Counted from the first letter of the stretch, positions 34,467 to 44,279 are shown. The stretch: 64,000 nt of DNA from CALGDE01 sp964655355 (GCA_964655355.1 CAZZMD010000011.1:31709-95708), one strand, 5' to 3'. Notes: generated from the sequence alone by a model not told the origin. A program made the numbers and translations.

Positions 34467-36743
34467 ATGGCTGTTTCTGCGTTTCGCCGAGCCCGCGATT
34501 TTTTGGGTCAATTGCCTGCTCCGGTGCCGGAGGAGTCGATCGCCTTGCGGGTGCTGGTGCAAATTGTGGTGAGTTTGGGGATTGTGGCGACGGATGTGGC
34601 GGCGGGGACGAGTTTGAGTTGGTGGGCGGTGCCGGCGGGGACTGCGGGGGCGGTGTGGAGTTGGCGACAGCGACGGGTGCGCAGTGTGGGCACTCAGTTT
34701 GGGATTTCCATCGGGATGTTGGTGGCGCTGGGGATCTTTTTTGTGGGGTTGGTGGAGAGTTTGGGGGATACCCGGCTCACCCTGGCCACGCTGTTGGTGC
34801 ATCTCCAGGTATTACATAGTTTTGACCTGCCCCGGCGGAAGGATTTGGGCTATTCCATGGTGATTGGGCTCATCCTTGTGGGGGTGGCGGGGACGTTGAG
34901 CCAGACCCTGTGGTTTGCGCCGGTGCTCGTTGTTTTCCTGGGGGTGGCGCTGCCGATGTTGGTGTTGGATTATCGATCACGCCTCGGGATCAATCCCCGG
35001 CGATCGCCCTTGCAAATTCGCCAGGCGATTCCCTTGAAACGATTGGGGATTTTGACGGTGCTGGTGGGGGCGTTGGGGATGGGCTTATTTTTTTTAATGC
35101 CTCGGTTTCCGGGGTTTCAGGTGCGCACGTTGCCGGTGAGTTCTCCCATTGATTTGTCGACGGCGGAGTTTAGCGAGGAAGGGTTGGGGGGCATCGATAA
35201 TCCGGGGTATGAAGAGGATGGTCCAGGGTTCGGCGATGGGGAATCCGATGGCAACGGGGGACGGGTGGATGAGACGTTTTATTACGGGTTTAGCAGTCGC
35301 ATTAATCAGAATTTGAGCGGGGAGCTGGTGCCGAAGGAGGTGCTTCGGGTGCGATCGCAGGCGAAGGGGTTTTGGCGGGTGCTGGGGTTTGATCGCTATA
35401 CGGGGGAGGGGTGGGAAATTTCCCGGCGCGATAATTTGGCCAATCTGACGCGGCCGTTTTGGTCCTATCGGTTCCTGCTGCCCCCACCGAATGCCCTTAG
35501 GGGGGGCTATCAGGAGGTGATTCAAAGTTATACGGTGGTGTCGACGTTGCCGAATTTGATCCCCGCCATGGCGGCACCGGGGGAGGTCTATTTTCCGACC
35601 CGGGAGATTGGCTTGGATTCGGAGGGGGGCTTGCGATCGCCCCGGGTATTAGACGAAGGATTGACGTTTTCGATTATTTCTCGAGTGCCCTATCGCGATC
35701 GCAAGGCCCTTCAGGGGGCGGGTCAGGAGTATCCCAAGACCATCCGGGAGAAATATTTGACGGTGCCGGATGGAATTCGCGATCGCCTGCGGGCAGAGGG
35801 GGAGCGGCTGTTGGCGAAGGCGGATCCCCCTCGGACGTCTCCCTATGAACAGGCGTTATTTTTGGCGCAATCCCTGAAGCAAACCTATCGGATTCAAACG
35901 GAGCTGCCGCCCCTGGAAGAGGGGGAGGATCTGGTGGCGGCGTTTTTATTTGATCGGGAGGGGGGACAGCCCGATCAATTCCCGACGGCGTTGGCGATGA
36001 TGTTGCGATCGCTGGGGATTCCGGCACGGATTGCGGTGGGGTTTAGTCCTGGGGAATTCAATATTTTTACCGGGCTCTATGAGGTGTACAACACCGATGC
36101 CCACGCCATTACGGAGGTGTATTTTCCGGAGTATGGCTGGTTTGGCTTTGATCCCATCCCCGGCCATCCTTTGGTGCCGCCGTCCGTGGAAGAGTCCCAA
36201 ACCTTTTCGGCGCTGGAACAGCTTTGGGCTTGGATTGCCGGCTGGTTGCCCACGCCCTTGCGCAATGGGCTAGAGGAGTTGGTGGGGGCGATCGCTGCGT
36301 TTCTCACGGGCGCCATTGGCACCCTGTTGGGATGGTTCGGTCAAGGTTGGATCGGGGCGATCGCCGGGGCCATCAGCTTGGTTGTTGTGGGGGCGATCGT
36401 CTGGTTGCTATGGAAATTCTGGCGCGGGTGGCGCTATCAACAGCGCCTCAAGCGGTTGCCCCCGATGGAGTCCCTCTATCGGCAATTTATCAATGCCCTG
36501 GCGCGGGACTATCCCAAACGCCCCTGGCAAACGCCCCTGGAATATGCCCAAGCCTATGAATCCTGGGCAGCAAATGAACCTCAAGGATCCCCGGGGCGAT
36601 CGCAACGGGTGGCGTTGCTGCGGCAAATATCCCAAGCCTATGTGAATTGGCGCTATGGCCCAGATACGCCCCAAAATACGCCCGATTTGGACCAGCTTCA
36701 GCAACAGTGGCAGCAACTACGGCGATCGCGATCGTGGCGTTAA
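34467..36743 (+). CDS. TgpA-like transglutaminase-fold membrane protein lacking the catalytic Cys
   Basis: 758-residue inner-membrane protein. The N-terminal third is a cluster of six or so helices with a DUF3488/TgpA_N pattern (WWAVPAGTAGAVWSW, LQVLHSFDLPRRKDLGYSM). The large extracytoplasmic part ends in a transglutaminase-like core: LRSLGIPARIAVGFSPGEFN, DAHAITEVYFPEYGWFGFDPIPG. A further helix and a DUF4129-like C-terminal tail (YRQFINALARDYPKRPWQTP) follow. His and Asp of the triad are kept, but the Cys position is Pro502 (GQPDQF). The function is therefore probably binding or structural rather than cross-linking. ATG at 34467 is preferred to TTG at 34440. Confidence 0.85.
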   Translation: MAVSAFRRARDFLGQLPAPVPEESIALRVLVQIVVSLGIVATDVAAGTSLSWWAVPAGTAGAVWSWRQRRVRSVGTQFGISIGMLVALGIFFVGLVESLGDTRLTLATLLVHLQVLHSFDLPRRKDLGYSMVIGLILVGVAGTLSQTLWFAPVLVVFLGVALPMLVLDYRSRLGINPRRSPLQIRQAIPLKRLGILTVLVGALGMGLFFLMPRFPGFQVRTLPVSSPIDLSTAEFSEEGLGGIDNPGYEEDGPGFGDGESDGNGGRVDETFYYGFSSRINQNLSGELVPKEVLRVRSQAKGFWRVLGFDRYTGEGWEISRRDNLANLTRPFWSYRFLLPPPNALRGGYQEVIQSYTVVSTLPNLIPAMAAPGEVYFPTREIGLDSEGGLRSPRVLDEGLTFSIISRVPYRDRKALQGAGQEYPKTIREKYLTVPDGIRDRLRAEGERLLAKADPPRTSPYEQALFLAQSLKQTYRIQTELPPLEEGEDLVAAFLFDREGGQPDQFPTALAMMLRSLGIPARIAVGFSPGEFNIFTGLYEVYNTDAHAITEVYFPEYGWFGFDPIPGHPLVPPSVEESQTFSALEQLWAWIAGWLPTPLRNGLEELVGAIAAFLTGAIGTLLGWFGQGWIGAIAGAISLVVVGAIVWLLWKFWRGWRYQQRLKRLPPMESLYRQFINALARDYPKRPWQTPLEYAQAYESWAANEPQGSPGRSQRVALLRQISQAYVNWRYGPDTPQNTPDLDQLQQQWQQLRRSRSWR

Positions 36744-36844
36744 TGATGGCGTCAATAAGGGGGGATCCCCGTTAATGCCCGCCCAAAAATGATTGTGTTA
36801 CGATCATCGCCAGCGCTAATCCCGAGTCATTCGGTCAGGCATCC

Positions 36845-37342
36845 ATGGGCAAAGTTCTCGTCCTTAACGCATCCTATGAACCGCTGAATGTGACCAGTTG
36901 GCGGCGGGCGGTGGTCCTGCTGCTGAAGGAAAAAGCCGAACAGTTGGAGCATAACGGTCGAGTCATTTATCCCGGTATGCCCCTCCCCAGCGTCATCCGG
37001 CTACGTCACTACGTCAAAATCCCCTACAAGCAAATTTCCCTGACCCGTAAAAATATCCTGAATCGGGATAATCATACCTGTCAGTATTGCTCCTATCGAG
37101 GCGATGACCTCACCCTCGACCACGTCATTCCGCGATCGCGCGGGGGCGGTGACACTTGGGAAAATATGGTGGCGGCCTGTGTTCGCTGCAATATTAAAAA
37201 AGGGAATCGCACCCCCCAGGAAGCTGGGATGCCCCTGCGCCGAAAGCCTCGGCGTCCCCATAGCAGCCTGTATTTTGAGCTGACGAAACAGGTGGACAGC
37301 GGTCGCCATCAGGAATGGCGGAAATATATTATTGGTGCTTAA
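36845..37342 (+). CDS. HNH endonuclease
   Basis: 165-residue HNH nuclease of the type common in cyanobacteria: N-terminal VLVLNASYEPLNVTSWRRAV, zinc-binding CQYC and CVRCN cysteine pairs, and the catalytic LDHVIPRSRGG between them (His of the HNH motif). It is not linked here to a phage, intron or restriction gene, so it is likely a chromosomally maintained nuclease of unknown role. A good intrinsic terminator lies about 70 bp after its stop, inside the convergent cobD gene. Confidence 0.9.
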   Translation: MGKVLVLNASYEPLNVTSWRRAVVLLLKEKAEQLEHNGRVIYPGMPLPSVIRLRHYVKIPYKQISLTRKNILNRDNHTCQYCSYRGDDLTLDHVIPRSRGGGDTWENMVAACVRCNIKKGNRTPQEAGMPLRRKPRRPHSSLYFELTKQVDSGRHQEWRKYIIGA

Positions 37343-37365
37343 TCAGGGTCGTTCCGGTGTCTGCC

Positions 37366-38424
37366 CTAGAGCATCAGTAGTATTCCGACCCCTAGCACCA
37401 ACCAACTGAGAAAAGCACTTCGGGTTAGCTGGAGTGCTTTTTTTACGGTGTCTTGGGAAATTACATTTTCCGCAGTCCCTAATAGAGGTTTGGGTCGCTT
37501 CTGCCCTTGGTAATAATTTTCGCCCCCTAACTGAACCTCCAACGCGGCGGCATAGGCAGCCTCACTCCAACCGGAATTGGGGCTGGGATCTTGCGGTCCA
37601 TCCCGGCGGGCGATCGCCCATACCCGTCCTGGCTTTCCCGACCATAGGGCCACCGTCAACACCCCCAACCGACAAGGAATCCACGTCAGTCGGTCTTCAA
37701 GCTGGGCACTGAACCAGCCGATGTGGGTATACGGCGATCGCCGGTACCCCACCATCGAATCCAAAGTACTGGCGGCTTTGTAGGCTAACGTCACTGCGGC
37801 GATCACCCCTGGCGCTGCTCCAACAAATCCAGTCCATGCGATCGCCGTGACCAATGCCCAAAATAATGGTGCCAACACACCATCAACGGCATTCTCCGCC
37901 ACCGTCTCTACGACCGCTCGAAAAATTTCCGGCTCGCTTAAAGTTGCCGTGTCACGCCCCACATAGTTGCTTAGGCGCGATCGCCCTGCCTCTAGTCTCG
38001 ATTTTTCCAGAGCATTTAATACATCCCATGCCGCATCCCGTAAACTACGCCCCGCAAAACAGGAGGCTAGGGCGATCGCCTCTACGGCAAATCCCAAGAT
38101 TGGATGAACGCGGTGAACGGTTTGGATTACCAATGCGGTAATGATTCCGGTGCCGGCGATCGTACTGATACCGAGAAAGATTCCTCCCCATCGTTCGAGC
38201 TGGGGCGATCGGCGATTTTGACGATTAAGTAACGGTTGCGAAGGATCCCCTCCCAGTACCCATCGGGTAACGCCCTGAATCCAAACCCCGATGGCTTGCA
38301 CCGGATGATACCAATGCCACGGGTCGCCAATGATCCAATCCAACAACGCCGCCAATAACAATAGCCCTCCAGCGCGTGAAGGGCCATTGTTTAACCAACT
38401 GGTTAGGGTGTCCGTCAGCGTCAC
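37366..38424 (-). CDS. cobD: adenosylcobinamide-phosphate synthase CbiB/CobD
   Basis: Integral membrane enzyme that attaches aminopropanol (phosphate) to adenosylcobyric acid late in cobalamin synthesis. 352 residues; characteristic LLLAALLDWIIGDPWHWYHPVQAIG, SNYVGRDTATLSEPEIFRAVVE and TVAENAVDGVLAPLFW with NSGWSEAAYAAAL near the end. Several membrane helices. It starts with GTG at 38424, only 3 bp after the tldD stop, so translational coupling is likely. An intrinsic terminator serving the HNH gene on the other strand is embedded in its 3' end. Confidence 0.93.
   Translation of the reverse strand: MTLTDTLTSWLNNGPSRAGGLLLLAALLDWIIGDPWHWYHPVQAIGVWIQGVTRWVLGGDPSQPLLNRQNRRSPQLERWGGIFLGISTIAGTGIITALVIQTVHRVHPILGFAVEAIALASCFAGRSLRDAAWDVLNALEKSRLEAGRSRLSNYVGRDTATLSEPEIFRAVVETVAENAVDGVLAPLFWALVTAIAWTGFVGAAPGVIAAVTLAYKAASTLDSMVGYRRSPYTHIGWFSAQLEDRLTWIPCRLGVLTVALWSGKPGRVWAIARRDGPQDPSPNSGWSEAAYAAALEVQLGGENYYQGQKRPKPLLGTAENVISQDTVKKALQLTRSAFLSWLVLGVGILLML
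37411..37444 (+). terminator. intrinsic terminator embedded in the 3' end of cobD
   Basis: AAAAGCACT (37411-37419) pairs with AGTGCTTTT (37433-37441) around a 13-nt loop, and T continues to 37444. Orientation fits termination of the plus-strand HNH transcript, although the sequence is coding on the minus strand. Confidence 0.8.
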
Positions 38425-38427
38425 GCC

Positions 38428-39897
38428 CTAGCGGCCACCAACGGTGATGTTGTTGACCTTGATATGGGGTTGTCCCACGGTCACATAGACGCTGCCGCTC
38501 ACGGAACCGCAGAAGCCGGCTGCCAAGCCCACATCCTTTGAGGACATGGAAATTTCCTGCATCACGTCCACCGCTTCCCCAATCAAGGTCGCGCCCTTCA
38601 AGGGCTTGGTGATTTTGCCGTTCTCAATCAGATAAGCCTCATCAACACCGAAGTTGAACTGACCGGTCGCGCCAACGCTGCCGCCGCCCATCTTCTTGCA
38701 ATAAATGCCCTTGTCCACCGACGCGAACAGGTCATCCAGCTCGTAATCACCGGCGTCAATGTAGGTATTCCGCATCCGCGATGCCGCCGCAAACGCATAG
38801 CTCTGACGACGACCGCTACCGGTGCGAGGGTGTCCCGTCCGCATGGAACCGGCGCGATCGGCTAGGAAATTTTTCAGGATGCCGTTTTCAATCAGCAGGG
38901 TGCGCTGGGCGGGCATCCCCTCGTCATCCATATCAATGGTGCCGAATTCGTTATCCGTCAGACCCTCGTCCCAAGCGGTCAAATTCTCGTGGGCAATTTT
39001 CTCGCCCTTCTTCTCCATAAAGGGCGTCGTCCCCCGCTCAATCTGGGTCGTCTCTAACAAATGCCCACAAGCTTCGTGGAAGATCACGCCCCCAAAGGAG
39101 TTCGCCATAATCACCGGATAGCTACCGGATTCCACGTAATCGGCGTAAAGCATTTGCCCTGCCGATTCAGTGATCTCGCCCACCGTCGCCCCATGGTCCC
39201 AAGTTCGTAGGAAACCCGGATCGCTGCTGCTGCCCAAGCGCTTACTGATGGACGACCGATTGGCTCCATCCGCACAGAGCAGGGTGCTGCCCACGGATTG
39301 GGTCAGGCGAATATCCCGGGCAAAAATCCCATCGCTGGCAGCAACTAAAACTTCTTGCCAGTCCCGGAAGTAGGTGGAGCGGCGGGACTGCACATGGCTG
39401 CCCTGCTTAATAAGGCCGTCATTGGCCGCCAGCAAAATATCTCCCATCTCCCGCATGGAGCTGCACGCCGTCAGCCAGTTGCCTTTGCCCTTCGCAGCGC
39501 CGTAATCCCGGAACATTTCCAAGTTGATTTCCGGGACAAATGCATTGGGGCTGGGCAGCAACAGTCCCAAGATTGACAGGGCTTTTTCCAGGGCACTGCG
39601 CAGTCCAGTGAAGGATAAGTCGTTGGTGCTGACGTAGCAGTCTTGCTTGCCGCGGAAGACCCGGACCCCTGCCCCCGTGGAGAGGCTGGGGGAAATGCTG
39701 GTGATCGCATCATCCTCTGCCAAGCAACTGATGTAGTTCTTGCGCTCCAGGAAAAACTCGATGAAATCTGCACCGGCGGCCCGTCCCAAGCCCAACAGGG
39801 TAGACAGCGGAGCCCGCCAGCTCTCATCAAAATGGTCCCCAGCGGGGGTGTAGCTGAGGCTGGGCACTTCTTTGGACAACAGCAGGGTTGCTACCAT
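38428..39897 (-). CDS. tldD: TldD/PmbA-family metalloprotease, TldD-like
   Basis: 489-residue zinc metalloprotease of the TldD/TldE family, which degrades unfolded or modified peptides. The catalytic HExxxH motif appears as HEACGHLLE, with the downstream family block GMPAQRTLLIENGILKNFL and RTGSGRRQSYAFAAASRMRNTY. No PmbA partner gene is next to it. It is followed at 3 bp by cobD, an association that looks positional rather than functional. ATG at 39897 has GGAGAACC upstream. Confidence 0.92.
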   Translation of the reverse strand: MVATLLLSKEVPSLSYTPAGDHFDESWRAPLSTLLGLGRAAGADFIEFFLERKNYISCLAEDDAITSISPSLSTGAGVRVFRGKQDCYVSTNDLSFTGLRSALEKALSILGLLLPSPNAFVPEINLEMFRDYGAAKGKGNWLTACSSMREMGDILLAANDGLIKQGSHVQSRRSTYFRDWQEVLVAASDGIFARDIRLTQSVGSTLLCADGANRSSISKRLGSSSDPGFLRTWDHGATVGEITESAGQMLYADYVESGSYPVIMANSFGGVIFHEACGHLLETTQIERGTTPFMEKKGEKIAHENLTAWDEGLTDNEFGTIDMDDEGMPAQRTLLIENGILKNFLADRAGSMRTGHPRTGSGRRQSYAFAAASRMRNTYIDAGDYELDDLFASVDKGIYCKKMGGGSVGATGQFNFGVDEAYLIENGKITKPLKGATLIGEAVDVMQEISMSSKDVGLAAGFCGSVSGSVYVTVGQPHIKVNNITVGGR

Positions 39898-40058
39898 TCT
39901 GGTTCTCCTTGGGGACCGTTAAGAAAGTTTACGGTTGGGTCTGTTGACCAGTCTAGCAAAGGCCTTTGGTTTCGGGGGAGGGGCGTGGGGTGTGGGTAGC
40001 ACGATCGCAAAAGTGCGGCACAGTGGAGACAGTACAGCGTTGAGGTGGGGGCAAGGGG

Positions 40059-40658
40059 ATGGCAGACGGGACGGTGACTAAGGCGCAGGTGCTGGCGATG
40101 CTGGCGGATTGCAACCTAGGCATTGGTGAGTCGGCAGCGCAGCGGGAGGAGCGTTTGGCGGCGATCGCGGCGTTGGAGCCCCAGAATCCGACGTTGATCC
40201 CGACCACTGCGGGCGATCGCCTGTCGGGGGATTGGGAGTTGCTTTACACCACCAGCCGAGGCATTTTAGGGCTCGACCGACCGCCGTTCCTTAAGTTGGG
40301 GACGGTTTATCAGTCCATCCGTGCCGCGGAACAACGGGTTTACAACATCGCCGAGGTTAACAACCAATGGTCTGCCTTAGCGGGTGTCGTCAGCGTCGGC
40401 GCAGGATTTGAAGTGTTGTCCCATAAGCGGGTTCAGGTCAAATTTGAGCGGGCGGTGGTCGGGCTACAAAGTTGGATTGGCTATGGCGGTCCTGCTAGCT
40501 TTACCCAGCGTTTGGACGATCCCAAACGATTTCCTGCGCTGGACACACGATTCAATGCTGAGGTGCAACAGGGATGGCTAGATATCACCTATTTAGATGA
40601 CGATTTGCGTATTGGTCGAGGCAATGAAGGCAGCGTTTTTGTCTTGAAAAAAGTGTAG
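40059..40658 (+). CDS. PAP/fibrillin family protein
   Basis: 199-residue plastid-lipid-associated protein/fibrillin homologue, usually linked to thylakoid lipid or carotenoid binding. The key pattern is LSGDWELLYTTSRGILGLDRPPFLKLGTVYQSI, followed by the beta-rich barrel and LDTRFNAEVQQGWLDITYLDDDLRIGRGNEGSVFVL at the end (given here in family order; each matches the PAP signature). The start is ATG at 40059 after GGGG. It is alone on the plus strand, convergent with the O-acylation operon. Confidence 0.87.
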   Translation: MADGTVTKAQVLAMLADCNLGIGESAAQREERLAAIAALEPQNPTLIPTTAGDRLSGDWELLYTTSRGILGLDRPPFLKLGTVYQSIRAAEQRVYNIAEVNNQWSALAGVVSVGAGFEVLSHKRVQVKFERAVVGLQSWIGYGGPASFTQRLDDPKRFPALDTRFNAEVQQGWLDITYLDDDLRIGRGNEGSVFVLKKV

Positions 40659-40705
40659 AAAGCATGACTTAGGTTGGGGTTAACGTTGCCCTTCCCTAGG
40701 AGCGA

Positions 40706-42538
40706 TTACGGTAATGGAGTAGGAGATAATTCTGCAATTATCTGCCGCATACAACGGGCATCGAGCAATCGTTGATCCTTTTGTTCAACGGCAGTGCATC
40801 GCTCAAAAAAGATAGGAAAGATCGGTTCCTGCCCCGACCTTAGGCCGTTTAGCACTTCACCACTGACGGGATCAAACTGCCGTAGTCGGGTACTCTTTTG
40901 AAACTCCTCTGCTGAGAGCTTCCAGGGTTCTATGAGCCAGTAATCAATTCCATACCGATCCAAGAAATCACCAATAACCGTTAAATCATCGCTGTACTGG
41001 GCAATAATTGTTTCTTGAAAACGCTGTCTAAGTTGACGGTAATATCCCCAATGGTAGGGAATCGCATATTCCGACGCGGTCAAGACTGATCGCTGTCCAA
41101 AGGTGGGAATATTATCTGCTTCCTTAGCCAAAGATGCGACGAGGGTATCTTTAGGAGTATCTTGCAAAAACTCATAAATATCCCCTAGGCGTCCCTTGAT
41201 TTGTAGATGGGAGTAGACGGTGAATCCCTTGGATAAAGGCAGCCATCCTAGTGCGATCGCCCCAATCAATAAGAACACTGCACTGAGCTGCACCCAATGC
41301 CATTTTTGGTGGGCGATCCATCGCTGCCCAGCATGCCACCATCGCTCTAATAAAATTGCCGTCGCAATGGATCCTAGTAATATCAAGCTAATGCGAAAGG
41401 AATAGTAAATATAGCGAGCGGGAAGATGTAGTTGGAACAGTAAAGCATGGGCTGCCACAAACATTAGGCAGGATGCTCCTAAAAAGTATCTGATCCGCTT
41501 GATCTGAGGATTGAGGGATTTAATGATTAGGGACGGCTGGGGCGATCGCAATAGCCAAGGCAATGCAAAACTGCTCAATAATAGAGGGTTTAAAAAGCCT
41601 ATAGCGAGGAATCCACTTCTTGGGGCAAAGAGCCAGAAGATAATGGGGTTGGGATAAAAGAATAAGGAGCGTCCATACTCACCGTCGACAGTGCCTAATT
41701 CGGATAAGCCTTGCCCTGCGGCTCGAGAAAGCACTGGACCAAAATCTGGGCTATCCCCTAGCGATCGCCCGATAACTAATGCGCCTAAGATACATAAACC
41801 CATTAACCACGGAAAGAGAGCTTTTCGTAAATGATCAATATCTTGCTTATTCTTGAACTGAGCTAGGCGGATCCGGTCGACGATGGCACGAATGATAGGG
41901 AGGGTGAGGGTGGCGATCGCTAACAGCAAAGCCTGGGGATAAAATAGGGCCGCCAATCCCATATAAATCACGGTGAACTGAGTCTTTCCTCCCAGAAAAG
42001 CGTCTAGAAAACCGATCAGACAGGGATAGGCAAAGGCTCGGGGAGTTCCTGAAATAATACCGTCTTCAAACCATAATGCCTGGTTGAGGAAGATACATCC
42101 TAAGAGTGCCACTACAGGGACAGGGCTAATTCTTAGAATGAACCGAAAAAACAGGAGCGTGCTAATAAAAGCGATTATTCCAGGTAGGATTTTAGCGGAT
42201 TGCAAAGGGTCAAAAGAAAACCAACTGAGCGCTCGATAAACACTCTGATAGCCCCAGGGGGCAACACTTTGAAAATAATCCGCAATTAAGTCATTGGGAA
42301 ATAGCTCAGAATCTAGCCACCGTTGCATCCAAAACACATGTTGGCGGGCATCATCTTGAACCATATAAGTCCTAGATGTTCCATACTGAAACGCTTGGGC
42401 TGCTTGCCAAAGACTGAGGCTGAGGCTGGCAATGCAGTACGGTAAGTTTCTGCGGTCATACCATCGACAAGAGGTGGGGGTGAACAGCGCGGTTAGCCCT
42501 TCCCTCAGCCTTTGCTTCGCGCCCCACAGTTTCATCAT
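40706..42538 (-). CDS. large multi-pass membrane protein, GT-C-like, in an O-acylation operon
   Basis: About 610 residues with about ten helices, opening with a soluble 50-residue N-terminus, then RYYMV-type segments including AFQYGTSRTYMVQDDARQH and FWMQRWLDSELFPNDLI. The Asp pair in VQDDARQHVFW sits on the first extracytoplasmic loop, as in GT-C glycosyltransferases. The C-terminal domain ends in a soluble region with SVLTASEYAIPYHWGYYRQLRQR. The family was not identified precisely. It is last in the minus-strand operon after the MBOAT and AlgX-like genes (about 40 bp after the AlgX-like stop). ATGs at 42538 and 42535 are adjacent; a TTG at 42565 is less likely. Composition is AT-richer than flanks. 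Confidence 0.72.
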   Translation of the reverse strand: MMKLWGAKQRLREGLTALFTPTSCRWYDRRNLPYCIASLSLSLWQAAQAFQYGTSRTYMVQDDARQHVFWMQRWLDSELFPNDLIADYFQSVAPWGYQSVYRALSWFSFDPLQSAKILPGIIAFISTLLFFRFILRISPVPVVALLGCIFLNQALWFEDGIISGTPRAFAYPCLIGFLDAFLGGKTQFTVIYMGLAALFYPQALLLAIATLTLPIIRAIVDRIRLAQFKNKQDIDHLRKALFPWLMGLCILGALVIGRSLGDSPDFGPVLSRAAGQGLSELGTVDGEYGRSLFFYPNPIIFWLFAPRSGFLAIGFLNPLLLSSFALPWLLRSPQPSLIIKSLNPQIKRIRYFLGASCLMFVAAHALLFQLHLPARYIYYSFRISLILLGSIATAILLERWWHAGQRWIAHQKWHWVQLSAVFLLIGAIALGWLPLSKGFTVYSHLQIKGRLGDIYEFLQDTPKDTLVASLAKEADNIPTFGQRSVLTASEYAIPYHWGYYRQLRQRFQETIIAQYSDDLTVIGDFLDRYGIDYWLIEPWKLSAEEFQKSTRLRQFDPVSGEVLNGLRSGQEPIFPIFFERCTAVEQKDQRLLDARCMRQIIAELSPTPLP

Positions 42539-42574
42539 TCTCCATCCCTGGCACAGCCCTTTCAATATCTCTCA

Positions 42575-44230
42575 TCATGGCGACAGTTCAAAGAGTTCAA
42601 GGGTTTTAATTCGATAAGGTGTTTCACTGGGCTCGAATTGGAGTTTCCAGGGCGATCGCAATTCTGCGGATTGAACGAGAAAGGACAGATCGTTTTTTCC
42701 TTCTTTCAAATCAAAGGAGATTCGATGGGATTCACTAAACTTTTGCTTTTGACTATCAGGCTGATAGTTAGACCGATAGTAAAGGGTGACTCGACCCGCT
42801 TTAGAGCTATCCATCGATAGCTTTAATTCGTATGCGTGATCGGATTTTAATCTCAGATCCTTAAATTTTAGATAGGGTTTGGATTTTCTGGAGGAGATAG
42901 AAAACCCCTCGCGGCTGATTTGAAGGTTCGTTTTATCGCTAGCATCAATGATCTCTTCAGAGAATCCCTGTTCCTGATTAAAAACTAATCTCTTATTTTT
43001 GGCGTCTGGGCTGCCAGGATATCTCGGCAATTTTTCTAATAAGGAAAGGCTGTTGCGCTCCACTACTGTAATAATGATTCGGTCATAGGTATTGACGGAG
43101 TTTTGTAAGATTTCTTGGGACACGGCATTGGCATGAAGATAGTCAACTTGTTCAAAATATTGTGCTAAATTAGCCTGCTGACTGGTGCCTAAAAATGAAT
43201 CTCGTATTATCAGTGTTCGTCCTGGAATTAAAGTCTCCTCGTGATCCGGTTGCACTTGCTGAATAAACGTCAATCTCTTTAATCTCTGATCGCGATCGCC
43301 GTTTTCCAGCCATTGGTCGACTTCGCGAAAGGATGAGAATTGAGTGTTCTCAGTTGAGATACTCTGGGTGATCACGCCCGGTCGATCAATATAGAAAACC
43401 GGCAATCCTACATCAGGCTTCGCCACTGAATATCCCAATACTTGTTTGAGATCGCTTCCCCAGTAGGTGTTAGATTGCTGCTTCACCGCCTCAGGATTCC
43501 ATAAATTGGGCGCTAGGGATTGGATCAGAGATCGGATCAACGTAATTCCTCCCCAGCTAGAGTGATGGGTATCTTCTGGAAAGTAGAGAAGATGGGGCGA
43601 TCGCTGTTTTTCTTCGCGGTAGAGATGCCATAAATTCACTAGCGCGGGGGAGTTGGGAGACTGAAAAGCCTGATACATCAGTTGGGAAGCTGCCTGTGTA
43701 TTGGCGATGTCTTGCTTCCCTTGCTGCGATAGGTATTCAGGGTAGATTGTATGTTTATTGGGCGCAATTAATACCCGGACTTGCCGTCCCTTTTGAGTTT
43801 GCCAATCCACAAAAAGATTTAGGCTCTCTAGAGCATAGTTAACCCGTTCCTTATCAAAGCGATCGCCATCACCAATCCCTTCTCCGCCATAGCTCATGCG
43901 GTAGTATAGCCAGCCCTGTTTGCCAATATCAACCGTTGGAAAACGTGATTCCCCCAGAATATTTTTCGCTAATGCGACTTGGCTTTGAATGGCAATCCCT
44001 CGAAAGGGAAGTCGATCTCCAATAAATTCATCCAGTTGGGAATAATTTCGCTTCCGAAACCAGGCGTCTAAATAGGTTCTCTTGGGGAAGGGGTTGGGAT
44101 CACGTTGTTCGACGGTGGCAAAATAGTGCGAGTCGAATGGAGTACTGAATAGTTTTAGAACGGGGTAGGCTAGGCAGCTTAGGCAAATTAATCCTGGAAG
44201 TATTGGGAGTAGTTTTTGGTTGAATGACAT
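42575..44230 (-). CDS. AlgX/AlgJ-like SGNH acyltransferase
   Basis: 551 residues. An N-terminal hydrophobic signal/anchor (LLPILPGLICLSCLAY) is followed by a DHHW/AlgX-type SGNH domain: GDRLPFRGIAIQSQVALAKNILG, GKQGWLYYRM, a catalytic DTHHSSWGG with His and Asp, and the nucleophile serine in IIRDSFLG. About 150 C-terminal residues form a beta-rich extension. Proteins of this class act in the periplasm as O-acetyltransferases for exopolysaccharides, with the acyl group supplied by the MBOAT partner encoded just upstream (45749-44280). Low-GC composition, few HIP1 octamers. Confidence 0.85.
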   Translation of the reverse strand: MSFNQKLLPILPGLICLSCLAYPVLKLFSTPFDSHYFATVEQRDPNPFPKRTYLDAWFRKRNYSQLDEFIGDRLPFRGIAIQSQVALAKNILGESRFPTVDIGKQGWLYYRMSYGGEGIGDGDRFDKERVNYALESLNLFVDWQTQKGRQVRVLIAPNKHTIYPEYLSQQGKQDIANTQAASQLMYQAFQSPNSPALVNLWHLYREEKQRSPHLLYFPEDTHHSSWGGITLIRSLIQSLAPNLWNPEAVKQQSNTYWGSDLKQVLGYSVAKPDVGLPVFYIDRPGVITQSISTENTQFSSFREVDQWLENGDRDQRLKRLTFIQQVQPDHEETLIPGRTLIIRDSFLGTSQQANLAQYFEQVDYLHANAVSQEILQNSVNTYDRIIITVVERNSLSLLEKLPRYPGSPDAKNKRLVFNQEQGFSEEIIDASDKTNLQISREGFSISSRKSKPYLKFKDLRLKSDHAYELKLSMDSSKAGRVTLYYRSNYQPDSQKQKFSESHRISFDLKEGKNDLSFLVQSAELRSPWKLQFEPSETPYRIKTLELFELSP

Positions 44231-44279
44231 GGCTCAGAAATCTTGCCTAGGGAATGAATGATTCTTATTTTTGAAGTGA

